From JBEIVB01 sp040374085 (lineage in GTDB: Bacteria > Bacteroidota > Bacteroidia > UBA4408), in contig JBEIVB010000004.1 in the NCBI GenBank assembly GCA_040374085.1, positions 1 to 64,000 of the forward strand: a DNA stretch of 64,000 nucleotides. Reading direction: 5' to 3'. This document shows, piece after piece, positions 26,304 through 34,341 of this stretch (the stretch's first letter is position 1; each line of letters opens with the position of its first letter). The notes beneath the pieces were generated by a model. The model was not told the DNA's origin. It saw nothing but the letters and a program-made list of their open reading frames with translations, and did no database searches. A program made the position numbers and the translations under genes.

Positions 26304-27833
26304 TTACAACCAACCTCCGCGTCCTCGCCTTTTCCCGCCCAACCCAAGGGCACCCAATAGGCCTCTGGCAATCTCCTTCACCAATACTTTGGTTATGGGG
26401 TTAGAGGTTACCTGTTCCACCAAGGATGGGGCCGGTTTGAAAGAAGCGGTTTTGGGTGGAGGAGGAGCCTCTTCTTCGGTCCGAAGTTTCTGACTTAGGC
26501 GCTCGTATGCACTCTCCCGGTCAAAGGGTTGGGCGTATTTCTCTCTCAGGTTGGAGCGGCTCAGGTTGGCCTCCAGTTCCTGGGCAGATATTACGTCCAT
26601 GCGGCTTTGTGGTGGGGCCAGCAGGGTATGCACCAAGGGCGTAGGCACTCCCCGCTCATTTAATGCCGTTACCAAAGCCTCGCCGGTTCCAAGGGCGGTT
26701 AGCAATTCATCGGTCTTATAAAATTCCGATTCCGGATAGTTTTCTGCTGCCAGTTTGATGGCTTTTCGGTCTGCCGCAGTAAAGGCTCGTAAGGCATGCT
26801 GCACCTTTAACCCGAGTTGACTGAGGATGGATGCCGGTACATCGGTTGGGAGCTGGGTGCAGAAGAACACACCCACGCCTTTCGACCGAACCAGCTTCAT
26901 GATGGTTTCGAGCTGGCTCAGCAAGGCATCCGAGGCCTCTTTGAACATGAGGTGCGCTTCATCGAAGATGAGCACCAGCTTGGGTCGGTCTGCATCTCCT
27001 ACTTCCGGAAAGGTAGCGTACACCTCGGCGAGCAGCTGCAAGAGGAAGGTGGCAAAGAGCTTGGGACGATCTTGCATGTCGTTGAGCCTTACCACGTTGA
27101 TGATGCCCCTGCCGTCTTCCCCAATGCGGCAGAGGTCTTCGACTTCGAAGCTGGGTTCGCCAAAAAAATGCTCGGCACCCTGAGCCTCCAGCTCCACCAC
27201 TTTGCGCAAGATGGCAGAGGAGGTAGCAGGGGCAATTCGCCCATAGTCCGCCTCTATCTCTTGCTTACCTTCATTGGTGAGATGTTGTAATACTTTTTTT
27301 AAATCTTTCAAATCCACCAAAGGAAGTTGTCGATCGTCGCAGTATTTGAATACGATGGCCAAGACCCCGGCTTGCGTATCGTTTACCCCCAGCATGCGCG
27401 AAAAGAGCACGGGGCCAAATTCGCTTACGGTTGCCCGCAAGGGTATTCCGCTGCTGCCGCTCAGGCTGAGGAATTCCACCGGAAAGGCTTTGGGTGCCCA
27501 GCCGATGCCCATTTGCTGCACACGCTCCTGAACTTTTGGGTGCGCAAGGCCCGGTTGCGAGATGCCGCTTACATCGCCTTTTATATCCATCATAAGCACG
27601 CCTATGCCCTGTTCCGAAAGCGATTCGGCCAAGCGTTGCAGGGTTTTTGTTTTACCCGTTCCGGTAGCGCCGGCAATGAGTCCATGCCGGTTGAGCATGG
27701 CCAAGGGCACCCGCACCGTTACCTGGGGCAATGCCTCGCCCTCGTGCAGTGCTGTGCCCAGCAGTATCGACGACTCGGGCGAAAAGGCATAGCCGGCTTG
27801 AAGTTGATGTTGGATCGAAGGCGTAGTAGACAT
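26304..27833 (-). CDS. HerA-like ATPase, DUF853 family
   Basis: ATPase of 509 residues related to the C-terminal domain of HerA helicases (DUF853/YjgR-like family). It has Walker A GATGTGKTKT near residue 55, Walker B LVLIFDEAHLMF, and a sensor region VGVFFCTQLPTDVP. The C-terminal tail is Gly/Arg/Leu-rich (LLGALGLGGKRRGRGGWL). The family resembles motor ATPases acting on DNA; its precise job is unknown. The frame is open to 27923, but that extension overlaps the upstream permease gene. The ATG at 27833 lies 10 bp after that gene and matches the usual family start. It is the last gene of the HAD-permease-HerA unit. Confidence 0.93.
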   Translation of the reverse strand: MSTTPSIQHQLQAGYAFSPESSILLGTALHEGEALPQVTVRVPLAMLNRHGLIAGATGTGKTKTLQRLAESLSEQGIGVLMMDIKGDVSGISQPGLAHPKVQERVQQMGIGWAPKAFPVEFLSLSGSSGIPLRATVSEFGPVLFSRMLGVNDTQAGVLAIVFKYCDDRQLPLVDLKDLKKVLQHLTNEGKQEIEADYGRIAPATSSAILRKVVELEAQGAEHFFGEPSFEVEDLCRIGEDGRGIINVVRLNDMQDRPKLFATFLLQLLAEVYATFPEVGDADRPKLVLIFDEAHLMFKEASDALLSQLETIMKLVRSKGVGVFFCTQLPTDVPASILSQLGLKVQHALRAFTAADRKAIKLAAENYPESEFYKTDELLTALGTGEALVTALNERGVPTPLVHTLLAPPQSRMDVISAQELEANLSRSNLREKYAQPFDRESAYERLSQKLRTEEEAPPPPKTASFKPAPSLVEQVTSNPITKVLVKEIARGLLGALGLGGKRRGRGGWL

Positions 27834-27843
27834 ATATACAAGG

Positions 27844-28968
27844 TTATGAAGCAGAAAGATGGGTTTGCCGAGTATCCAAGGCATCGCGCAGGCCGTTGCC
27901 GACGAAGAGGAAAGCCAACACAAGCAACATTATGGCTGCTCCCGGAAGCACCGCCAGAAAAGCAGCATCGAGGGTGATGTAGCCATAGTGGTCTTTGATC
28001 ATGCCGCCCCAGGTGGGCATGGGCGCCTGGGCCCCAATGCCGAGAAAGCTGAGTCCGGCTTCGAGCAGAATGGCGTTGGCAAAGTTGGCAGATGCCATCA
28101 CCACTACAGGGCCCATGGCGTTGGGTAGGATGTGCCGAAACATGATGCGCGCATGACCAAAACCCAACACCCGCGCCGCTTGCACAAACTCCTGCTCTCG
28201 GAAACTGAGGTACTGACCCCGAACGAGACGAGCCACCTCAACCCACATGGAGCAACCTACGGCAACAAAAACCTGCCAAAAACCTTTTCCTAATAATAAG
28301 GTTATGCTGATGACTAAAAGGAGTGTGGGAATGGCCCATACCACCTGAAACAACCAGCTGATGCACGAATCCAGCCACCCTCTGAAGTATCCGGCAAGAG
28401 CCCCCAATACCACCCCAATAAGTAGGGAAAGAAACACCGCCACACTACCCACACTCAGCGATACCAGGGTCCCGGCCATGAGCCTACTCAAGAGGTCGCG
28501 CCCAAAGCGATCCGTTCCCAACCAGAAAGTACGCTTCACCAGGTGACGTTGCATCCAACGGGTGCGTCCTTCAGCACTTTGGGCTTCGGGCCAGGTGCGC
28601 CATGCATAGGCCAGCCGCTCTTCTCCGCTCCTGCCAAGGCGAGCGTACACCACCAAGCTGTCTGCATTGGACTCGAAACGACTCAGCGCTTCTGCGCGCC
28701 CCACCCCATCCTCTCCGCCAAAAGCAAGATTCGACCACCATTGACCTCCGGTAGGTGCAGCCTCCGGAAAAAACAGCCAGCACGAAAAGCCAGGGTGCTG
28801 ACGGGCAATTGGCAAGCACATGAGGTTGGCATGGCGGGTAGTGTCGGGGCGGATGTTGGCTCCCAATAGTCCAATTGCTGCACACAACACCACCAACCCC
28901 AAACCGATCGCAGCCAGTTTGTTGCGCACGAAGCGTGCTGTCCAACGGTGGTTTTGATGCGCGTTCAC
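27844..28968 (-). CDS. DppC/OppC-type ABC transporter permease
   Basis: Inner-membrane permease of 374 residues of the peptide/nickel (Dpp/Opp) type. TM1 is near residues 20-38. A periplasmic loop of about 110 residues follows, and then the conserved entry to the core LGTDRFGRDLLSRLMAG with five further helices. The ATPase-contact motif EAA is in QEFVQAARVLGFG. No dppB, substrate-binding or ATPase gene is adjacent; the neighbours are a HAD hydrolase and a HerA-like ATPase at 10-bp spacings. The partner subunits must be encoded elsewhere if the transporter is functional. Confidence 0.93.
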   Translation of the reverse strand: MNAHQNHRWTARFVRNKLAAIGLGLVVLCAAIGLLGANIRPDTTRHANLMCLPIARQHPGFSCWLFFPEAAPTGGQWWSNLAFGGEDGVGRAEALSRFESNADSLVVYARLGRSGEERLAYAWRTWPEAQSAEGRTRWMQRHLVKRTFWLGTDRFGRDLLSRLMAGTLVSLSVGSVAVFLSLLIGVVLGALAGYFRGWLDSCISWLFQVVWAIPTLLLVISITLLLGKGFWQVFVAVGCSMWVEVARLVRGQYLSFREQEFVQAARVLGFGHARIMFRHILPNAMGPVVVMASANFANAILLEAGLSFLGIGAQAPMPTWGGMIKDHYGYITLDAAFLAVLPGAAIMLLVLAFLFVGNGLRDALDTRQTHLSAS

Positions 28969-28978
28969 TCCGATGTTT

Positions 28979-29599
28979 TTAAAACAAATCTATGATATCC
29001 TGACCAGGTTCCAGCCAATGCGCAGAAATTCCCGCAGCTCGCGCGCCTTCCAAATGCTGAACCGAATCGTCGATGAACAAGGACTCCTCTTTTACCAATG
29101 CATGGTCGGTTAAAACCCGTTCAAACACTTCCATGTCGGGCTTGCGCAGTCCTACTTCATGGCTGAGGTAAACGGCATCAAAGAGATCGGTGAATTTTTT
29201 CCAGCCGTATTGCCGGTCTATTTGCTCCGAGAAGGCTTTCTGATGAATGGAGTTGGTGTTGCTGAGCAGAAACAAGCGATGCTTCGTTTTTAACCGCTCC
29301 AACAATCGGTATCGTTCTTCTGGAACGTCAAGCAGCATAATGTTCCATGCCTCTATGATTTGCGCATCGCTTAGGTGCTGGAGTCCGGACGATGCTCGGA
29401 TTGCATCTGCAAATTCGGATTCGCTTACCCTGCCGATTTCCAAATCATCAAACAAAGGTGTTTGCGCTTGCTGGCTAAACCATCTGGAAAAATCGGGTAT
29501 ACCCAAACGCTCAAATGCTTCAGCGGTTGCCTGATAGCGGATGTTGATCAACACTCCTCCAAAATCAAGAATCAGGTTTGAATAACTGCCGAAATGCAT
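28979..29599 (-). CDS. HAD-superfamily hydrolase (subfamily IA, YihX-like)
   Basis: Cytosolic hydrolase of 206 residues, probably a small-molecule phosphatase. Motif I is LDFGGVL: the nucleophile Asp is present, and the second Asp is replaced by Gly, as in the YihX/epoxide-hydrolase-like branch (DLGNV type). Motif II is FLLSNTN, the motif III Lys is in GLRKPDMEVF, and motif IV is LFIDDSVQHLEGA. A helical cap lies between motifs I and II. It precedes the DppC-type gene by 10 bp. A near-match -7 box (TACCTTTA) lies just upstream. Confidence 0.9.
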   Translation of the reverse strand: MHFGSYSNLILDFGGVLINIRYQATAEAFERLGIPDFSRWFSQQAQTPLFDDLEIGRVSESEFADAIRASSGLQHLSDAQIIEAWNIMLLDVPEERYRLLERLKTKHRLFLLSNTNSIHQKAFSEQIDRQYGWKKFTDLFDAVYLSHEVGLRKPDMEVFERVLTDHALVKEESLFIDDSVQHLEGARAAGISAHWLEPGQDIIDLF

Positions 29600-29705
29600 G
29601 GACTAAAGGTATGTTGCTTTCTACGTTGAACGTTTAAAGACTTTTCGGCCTTTTGCAGCGTTGGCCCATTTGACGCTGTGGTACCTGAGATAAAAACAAA
29701 AGGGC

Positions 29706-29736
29706 AAAAAAAAGCCCCGGTGATGACACCGGGGCT
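29706..29736 (-). terminator. Rho-independent terminator of the cold-shock gene
   Basis: Perfect 10-bp stem AGCCCCGGTG/CACCGGGGCT with a 4-base loop, followed on the minus strand by eight T residues. It lies 17 bp after the stop codon of the cold-shock gene. Confidence 0.95.
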
Positions 29737-29753
29737 GAATGACTTAGGGGAAA

Positions 29754-29945
29754 TTATGCGAGTTTTACGTTTACTGCATTCAATCCTTTTTTTCCTTCTT
29801 TCACATCGAAAGACACGTTATTGTCTTCCTTAATCTGGTCAACCAGACCGGTGATGTGAACGAAGATTTCGTTACCGGTTTCATCATCTACGATGAAGCC
29901 GAAGCCTTTGGTAACGTTGAAAAATTTTACTTTACCGGTTTTCAT
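29754..29945 (-). CDS. cspA: Cold-shock domain protein
   Basis: Single cold-shock domain of 63 residues that binds single-stranded RNA and DNA and acts as an RNA chaperone. It begins MKTGKVKFFN and has RNP1 KGFGFI and RNP2 IFVHI; the rest follows the usual five-strand OB fold (VSFDVKEGKKGLNAVNV). Full length for the family. A perfect -7 box lies 30 bp upstream and a strong terminator follows, so it is a monocistronic unit. The predicted leader is only about 22 nt, not the long structured leader of E. coli cspA. Confidence 0.97.
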   Translation of the reverse strand: MKTGKVKFFNVTKGFGFIVDDETGNEIFVHITGLVDQIKEDNNVSFDVKEGKKGLNAVNVKLA

Positions 29946-29974
29946 TAATGGTGTTGGGTTAATGGTGAATGTTT

Positions 29975-29982
29975 CAAAAGTA
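29975..29982 (-). promoter_or_regulatory. -7 promoter element TACTTTTG of the cold-shock gene
   Basis: Exact TAnnTTTG match on the minus strand, 29 bp before the ATG. No long leader is implied. Confidence 0.7.
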
Positions 29983-30111
29983 GTCTTTATTCTGTTCGAA
30001 TACTTCGAAATGCCAAATATTTTTGTAGAATTTCAAAGATGAACGTCCAATTTTTGACGACATGAAGGTCAATTTAAACACCAAATGAAGGGTTTTGGTG
30101 ATGAGCGGCCT

Positions 30112-31143
30112 TTACGCAATGGTCCAAGTGCTGTTGCCACGGATCAAGGAATCGAGGGACGGAGCGTTGCCACCAGCTTTGGTTTTTGCCTGAGCAAGTT
30201 GAGCCTCAAGGGCATCTTCATAACAGGTCTGCGATGTTTGATGAAACACTCCAAACGGCCTAGGTAAGGCATCTGAGGCAGTGGGATCGTCGAAGAAACG
30301 TGCCAATAGGTGCGCTTTTGCTCCATCGGAAGGATCGTGAATCCAAAGACCACTGTGATGTTCAGCCTCAGACCATGACATCACCTTAGGCTTATGGCCA
30401 TCGAGTACCAGGGCGTATTCTTGTTCGTTTCCGAACCGCAAAGGCTTGCCTGGATCCAAAAACAAGGTATGTGCTTTTTTCGTGCCCTTTTCCGTGAAAA
30501 CCTCAAATGCTCCATCGTTGAACACATTGCAGTTTTGGTAGATTTCCACCAAGGCACTGCCCTTGTGCTCATGGGCACGGCGGAGGATGTCGCGCAGGTG
30601 ACCCGGATCGCGGTCCATGCTGCGGGCCACAAAGGTGGCGTTTGCACCCAAGGCCAGTGCCAAGGGGTTGAAGGGGTGGTCGATAACCCCCATAGGCGAC
30701 GATTTGGTGATTTGTCCTTCTACCGATGTGGGAGAGTACTGCCCTTTGGTGAGTCCATAGATTTCATTGTTGAACAGCAGGATGGTAACGTCCACGTTGC
30801 GACGCAAGAGGTGGATGAGGTGGTTTCCGCCTATGGAAAGGGCATCGCCATCGCCGGTAACAATCCACACGCTGAGTTCGGGCCGGGTGGCTTTTAGGCC
30901 GGTGGCAATGGCTGTGGCACGCCCGTGGATGCTGTGCATGCCGTAGGTTTCCATGTAATATGGAAAGCGGCTCGAACAGCCAATGCCGGAGATGAACACG
31001 ATGTTTTCGCGCGCAAGGCCGAGATCCGGCATAACGCTTTGAACCTGTTTTAGGATGGAATAATCGCCGCAACCCGGACACCACCGAACTTCCTGATCGG
31101 TTACAAAGTCTTTGGGGCTGAGGGCGGTTGGAGTGGAGCTCAT
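30112..31143 (-). CDS. korB: 2-oxoacid:ferredoxin oxidoreductase, beta subunit
   Basis: Thiamine-diphosphate-binding subunit of a 2-oxoglutarate- or pyruvate-type ferredoxin oxidoreductase, 343 residues. Seen: Cys motif RWCPGCGDYSIL, later Cys in GIGCSSRFPYY, the TPP/Mg motif GDGDALSIGGNH with FNNEIYGLTKGQYSPTS, and the C-terminal Cys in YQNCNVFND. It catalyses CoA-dependent oxidative decarboxylation together with an alpha subunit. No alpha (korA) gene is next to it, which is unusual. The start at 31143 is preferred over an upstream in-frame start at 31200, because it precedes the conserved PKDFVTDQEVRWCPGC region by a normal distance. Confidence 0.93.
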   Translation of the reverse strand: MSSTPTALSPKDFVTDQEVRWCPGCGDYSILKQVQSVMPDLGLARENIVFISGIGCSSRFPYYMETYGMHSIHGRATAIATGLKATRPELSVWIVTGDGDALSIGGNHLIHLLRRNVDVTILLFNNEIYGLTKGQYSPTSVEGQITKSSPMGVIDHPFNPLALALGANATFVARSMDRDPGHLRDILRRAHEHKGSALVEIYQNCNVFNDGAFEVFTEKGTKKAHTLFLDPGKPLRFGNEQEYALVLDGHKPKVMSWSEAEHHSGLWIHDPSDGAKAHLLARFFDDPTASDALPRPFGVFHQTSQTCYEDALEAQLAQAKTKAGGNAPSLDSLIRGNSTWTIA

Positions 31144-31206
31144 AATGGGTTGCTTGATGTTAAGAAAAGCTGGGCGAGGTAAAACATCCCTATGGTACAA
31201 AGGTTC

Positions 31207-31602
31207 TCAACCTCCACGTTGAACGGTTTTCATGAGGGATCCGTCTTCGTGGTAAAAGTTCCATGGACCTACCGCGCTGTCTTGGCGATAGTTGCCTTCG
31301 TAGCGGCTTCGGCCGCTGGGGTAGTACACCACCGAGCGTCCCTCTCGTTTTCCTAAGTGGTAGTCGCAACGAGATTGTATGGTTCCTGTGGCGTAATAAA
31401 AAAGCCAAACCCCTTCGCGCTGGCCCTTTACCAACTCGCCCTGCATCTGTATGCGGCCATTGGGATAGTGGTCAGAATACAATCCGGTATAGCTGGCCAG
31501 GGTATCGACAGGAGGTTTTTTTGGGTCGGGATCCTTTTTTCTCGGGGAACATGCCACCAGGGTGGATCCAATGAAAATTAGGGCGATGGTGGTACGCATC
31601 AT
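31207..31602 (-). CDS. MORN-variant repeat lipoprotein
   Basis: Lipoprotein of 131 residues. The signal ends in the lipobox LVAC followed by a Lys/Pro-rich spacer. Three or four MORN-variant repeats follow, each with a YPNGRI/G or EGxW pattern (HYPNGRIQMQGELVKGQREGVW, split as YPNGRIQMQGEL and GQREGVW; YPSGRSRYEGNY; GPWNFYHEDGSL). Such repeats are common in Bacteroidota envelope proteins with no fixed role. The ATG at 31602 overlaps the TGA of the polyprenyl synthase gene (ATGA), showing translational coupling. Confidence 0.85.
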   Translation of the reverse strand: MMRTTIALIFIGSTLVACSPRKKDPDPKKPPVDTLASYTGLYSDHYPNGRIQMQGELVKGQREGVWLFYYATGTIQSRCDYHLGKREGRSVVYYPSGRSRYEGNYRQDSAVGPWNFYHEDGSLMKTVQRGG

Positions 31603-32576
31603 TTGGTTCGTTCGGTGGTATATACAACCAGTTCGCGCAAGGAATCGCGTGCCGGACAAGGATTAAAGTGTTGCAGTATTTCCAGCGCCTCGGCGCGGTA
31701 TTGCAACATGCGTTGGGTGGCGTATTCAATGCCGCCGTAATGGGTAACCAATGCCATTACTTCATCCACCGCGCTGGGGTCGTTGTGGTTGTGTTGCACG
31801 GTGCGGATCATGTCTCTGCGCTCCCGGTCTGTGGCCTTTTGCAGGGCAAAGATCAAGGGCAGGGTCATTTTTTTCTCTTTGATGTCGTTGCCGGTAGGCT
31901 TGCCCACATCGCCGGTGCCGTAATCGAAGAGGTCGTCTTTAAGTTGAAACGCAATGCCGGTGAGTTCTCCAAACCGGCGCATCTGTTCTACTTGCTCGGT
32001 TGAGGCACCGGTGCTGAAGGCCCCGCATGCGCAGCAACTGGCAATGAGACTGGCCGTTTTCTGGCGGATGATATCGAAGTACACCGGTTCGCGTATGTCG
32101 AGCCTGCGGGCTTTCTCCATTTGCAGCAGCTCGCCTTCGCTCATCTCCCGCACGGCGTTGGATACGATGCGCAACAGTCCATGCTCTTCATGATCTACCG
32201 AGAGCAACAATCCTTGCGACAACAGGTAATCGCCTACCAACACCGCAATCTTATTTTTCCAAAGGGCGTTTACCGAAAAGAACCCGCGCCTCTCCATGCT
32301 GTCGTCCACCACATCGTCGTGTACCAGGGTGGCGGTGTGCAGCAATTCTATGAGGGAGGCCGCTCGATAAGTGCTTTCGGTTGTTCCGCCAAGCAACTCG
32401 GCAGAGAGGAACACAAACATGGGACGCATCTGCTTGCCCTTGCGCCGCACAATGTATTGGGTGATTTTATCCAGCAGGGGAACCTGGCTGCGCATGGAGG
32501 CTTTGAACTTCTCCTCGAAGATGCCCATCTGTGTTTGGATGGGTTGCTGAATGCGGTCTAAGGGACTTGAAGCCAT
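31599..32576 (-). CDS. Trans-polyprenyl diphosphate synthase
   Basis: Elongates isoprenoid diphosphates for the quinone side chain; Bacteroidota normally use this enzyme for menaquinone. The 325 residues have the first Asp-rich motif DDVVDDSMERRG near residue 85, the second Asp-rich motif LKDDLFDYGT, the GDYLLSQG helix and the GGKQMRP-like RKGKQMRPMF. The length fits octaprenyl-type (IspB-like) synthases; chain length cannot be read safely from sequence. It is followed, with overlap, by the MORN lipoprotein gene. Confidence 0.94.
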   Translation of the reverse strand: MASSPLDRIQQPIQTQMGIFEEKFKASMRSQVPLLDKITQYIVRRKGKQMRPMFVFLSAELLGGTTESTYRAASLIELLHTATLVHDDVVDDSMERRGFFSVNALWKNKIAVLVGDYLLSQGLLLSVDHEEHGLLRIVSNAVREMSEGELLQMEKARRLDIREPVYFDIIRQKTASLIASCCACGAFSTGASTEQVEQMRRFGELTGIAFQLKDDLFDYGTGDVGKPTGNDIKEKKMTLPLIFALQKATDRERRDMIRTVQHNHNDPSAVDEVMALVTHYGGIEYATQRMLQYRAEALEILQHFNPCPARDSLRELVVYTTERTK

Positions 32577-32621
32577 GGTTTGGGGCTACAAACTTCCGAA
32601 AAAATACGCCTTACCCCAGAA

Positions 32622-32657
32622 TAAAAACAAATCGGCCCCCTGATTTCAGGAGGCCGA
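32622..32657 (-). terminator. Rho-independent terminator after small lipoprotein gene
   Basis: Twelve-bp stem TCGGCCTCCTGA/TCAGGGGGCCGA (one G-T pair) with a 2-base loop, followed by TTTGTTTTT on the minus strand. It lies 22 bp after the stop of the gene at 32680. Confidence 0.88.
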
Positions 32658-32679
32658 AGATTGTTGATCGAAACTAGAA

Positions 32680-32892
32680 TTAATTACAGGTTGCAGTGGT
32701 ACCTTCAAATGCTGCCTCAATTTGTTGGGCAGCCTCAAATGCATCGCGCTCTGAAGATGAAGTGCTGCAAAACTCTTCCGTTACCTGAGTATCTCCGGGA
32801 GGAGTGTAGGAGCAGGTTACGCACTTTTTGCAGGAAGAAAATACGGAGCATACCATTAGAGCTGCACCAAACAGAATGGTTACTTTTTTCAT
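32680..32892 (-). CDS. Small Cys-rich lipoprotein, paralogue A
   Basis: Protein of 70 residues. A signal peptide ends at VFSSC, a lipobox-like site, so the mature lipoprotein would be about 50 residues. Cys21, Cys24 and Cys27 form CKKCVTC, and further Cys lie at FCSTS and at the C-terminus (TATCN). It is clearly a duplicate of the gene at 33013: YTPPG, EEFCSTSS-ERDAF and FEGTTATC are shared. Role unknown; Cys pairs suggest disulfides or metal binding in the envelope. It has its own terminator. Confidence 0.85.
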   Translation of the reverse strand: MKKVTILFGAALMVCSVFSSCKKCVTCSYTPPGDTQVTEEFCSTSSSERDAFEAAQQIEAAFEGTTATCN

Positions 32893-32958
32893 GGGTTTGT
32901 TTGTTTGTTTAAGGTTTTAATGAATTCGACGAATGGCAATTATTGGAACATGAATGCC

Positions 32959-32984
32959 AAAAAAAATGACAAACACTGTGTGTC
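32959..32984 (-). terminator. Probable terminator after small lipoprotein paralogue B
   Basis: Imperfect hairpin GACACAC/GTTTGTC (one mismatch) with a 3-base loop, followed by ATTTTTTTT on the minus strand. It lies 29 bp after the stop of the gene at 33013. Confidence 0.6.
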
Positions 32985-33012
32985 GTTCCCCACTAGGATG
33001 GTCGGATGCTGA

Positions 33013-33225
33013 TTATTCGCAGGTTGCGGTGGTTCCGGCAAATGAGGCAGCAATCTCTTGGCCAGCTTTGAATGCATCGCGCTCTGTTGAAGAGGTACTG
33101 CAGTATTCCTCAGATACTTTGGCCTCGCCAGGAGGAGTATAGGAACAGGTAACACACTTCTTGCAAGAAGTAAATGACATTCCGGCTACTAAGGCCGCTG
33201 CAAAAAAAAGGACACTTTTTTTCAT
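33013..33225 (-). CDS. Small Cys-rich lipoprotein, paralogue B
   Basis: Protein of 70 residues, the same length as paralogue A and about two-thirds identical by eye. It has a signal peptide ending at SFTSC, then CKKCVTCSYTPPG, EEYCSTSSTERDAF and FAGTTATCE. All five mature Cys positions are conserved between the copies. The two genes are in the same orientation, 120 bp apart, each with its own terminator-like hairpin, so this is a tandem duplication with separate transcripts. Function unknown. Confidence 0.85.
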   Translation of the reverse strand: MKKSVLFFAAALVAGMSFTSCKKCVTCSYTPPGEAKVSEEYCSTSSTERDAFKAGQEIAASFAGTTATCE

Positions 33226-33323
33226 GAGTTAAGGGTTGATGGTTTGTTGTGCGGTAAATATAATGCTCAAAAATGAAAGTGGTAAGAGCGTTTAGATGAA
33301 TTGCGTTCAGAATCTTACTGTTT

Positions 33324-34262
33324 TTATCTAGCCGGATTCGAACGATTCAGGGCTTGTCGCAACGCAGTGGTGCTGAAGCTATGGTAGTTGAAGTCTGCTA
33401 CTACCACACCCTGGTGCACCACGCAAATTCTGGGCGATCCGCTCTTGAGACGGGTAAAGAAGCTGTTGAAGTCGTATACCCGGTAGGGCATGTTTATGTG
33501 TGCATCCTCTAAAAAGGCTGGAATTTGCCGGGCCTCTCCCAAGAAAAACCCAAGCATTTGGGGCAATGGAGATTCTTTTTGCATCACCCCTAAGGCAAGA
33601 GCCAGTTCTTGGCAGTGGGAGCAGTTGGGGTTGAAAAACACCGCCAAGTAGGTTCCATTTTTCCAATTTATGGGTTTTGATGCCCCAGAAAACACGGTCT
33701 CGGATAGGAAAAGGGTTTCACCGTTTGCGCCGGGTTTTCCCGGTGCAGTTGGGGTTTGGTTTAAAGGACCTGCCAACAGTACCGCAGAAACTGCCGCAGG
33801 AAGCAAAGCCAGCGTTATCCAGGGCAGACTCCACGCATAACGCGGACTTTTCATCCATAATACAAGAACAATAAAACTCAATCCTATGTTTTTTAATATC
33901 GATTGCAGAGGGGTCATAGAGAACCAGTTGCCAAAACAACCGCAGTTGCCGCTGTTTCCGTGTTTGGCAATGGTAATAACCAGGTGCGCGGTAAACAGAG
34001 TCAGCAAGAAACCGGTAGCGGGTAGCACCCAGCGGTGGATGCGGTGGTTCACCAGCAGGGCCGTTCCCAGCCAGAACTCAAGCACTATGGCAGCTCGGGC
34101 CACGAGCGGTGCGGAAGAATAGGTGGCCACACCGGCAAATACCAGATTCAATTCAAACAGGGCTATGGGGAAGAGCTTGGAAACCGCAGATAGAATAAAC
34201 ACGCATCCCAACACCCATCGCAGGGCAATCCAGGAAATCTGAGCCAATCGGTTTTGCTGCAT
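33324..34262 (-). CDS. MauE/DoxX-like membrane protein fused to thioredoxin-like domain
   Basis: Protein of 312 residues. The N-terminal half is a four-helix MauE/DoxX-type module (LRWVLGCVFILSAVSKLF) with the family Cys motif GNCGCFGNW. A fifth helix follows, and then an extracytoplasmic thioredoxin-like domain beginning FFNPNCSHCQEL, where CSHC is the likely redox pair. Such fusions are thought to deliver electrons for disulfide exchange in the envelope. A perfect -7 box lies 8 bp upstream of the ATG, giving a very short leader. It diverges from ribF. Confidence 0.87.
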   Translation of the reverse strand: MQQNRLAQISWIALRWVLGCVFILSAVSKLFPIALFELNLVFAGVATYSSAPLVARAAIVLEFWLGTALLVNHRIHRWVLPATGFLLTLFTAHLVITIAKHGNSGNCGCFGNWFSMTPLQSILKNIGLSFIVLVLWMKSPRYAWSLPWITLALLPAAVSAVLLAGPLNQTPTAPGKPGANGETLFLSETVFSGASKPINWKNGTYLAVFFNPNCSHCQELALALGVMQKESPLPQMLGFFLGEARQIPAFLEDAHINMPYRVYDFNSFFTRLKSGSPRICVVHQGVVVADFNYHSFSTTALRQALNRSNPAR

Positions 34263-34269
34263 ACTCGGC

Positions 34270-34277
34270 CAAAGGTA
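34270..34277 (-). promoter_or_regulatory. -7 promoter element TACCTTTG of the MauE-thioredoxin gene
   Basis: Exact TAnnTTTG match on the minus strand, only 7 bp from the ATG at 34262, so the predicted leader is 0-3 nt. Confidence 0.65.
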
Positions 34278-34341
34278 AACGCAATGTTCTGCACAACCGA
34301 AAAATCGGGTTACTTTGTGTCGTTGTTCAATTAAAAGACCG

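Noticed and set aside
29946..30111. Long structured cold-shock leader or riboswitch before the cold-shock gene
   Set aside because: A perfect -7 box lies only 29 bp from the ATG, so a long leader is not expected, and no matching fold is visible.
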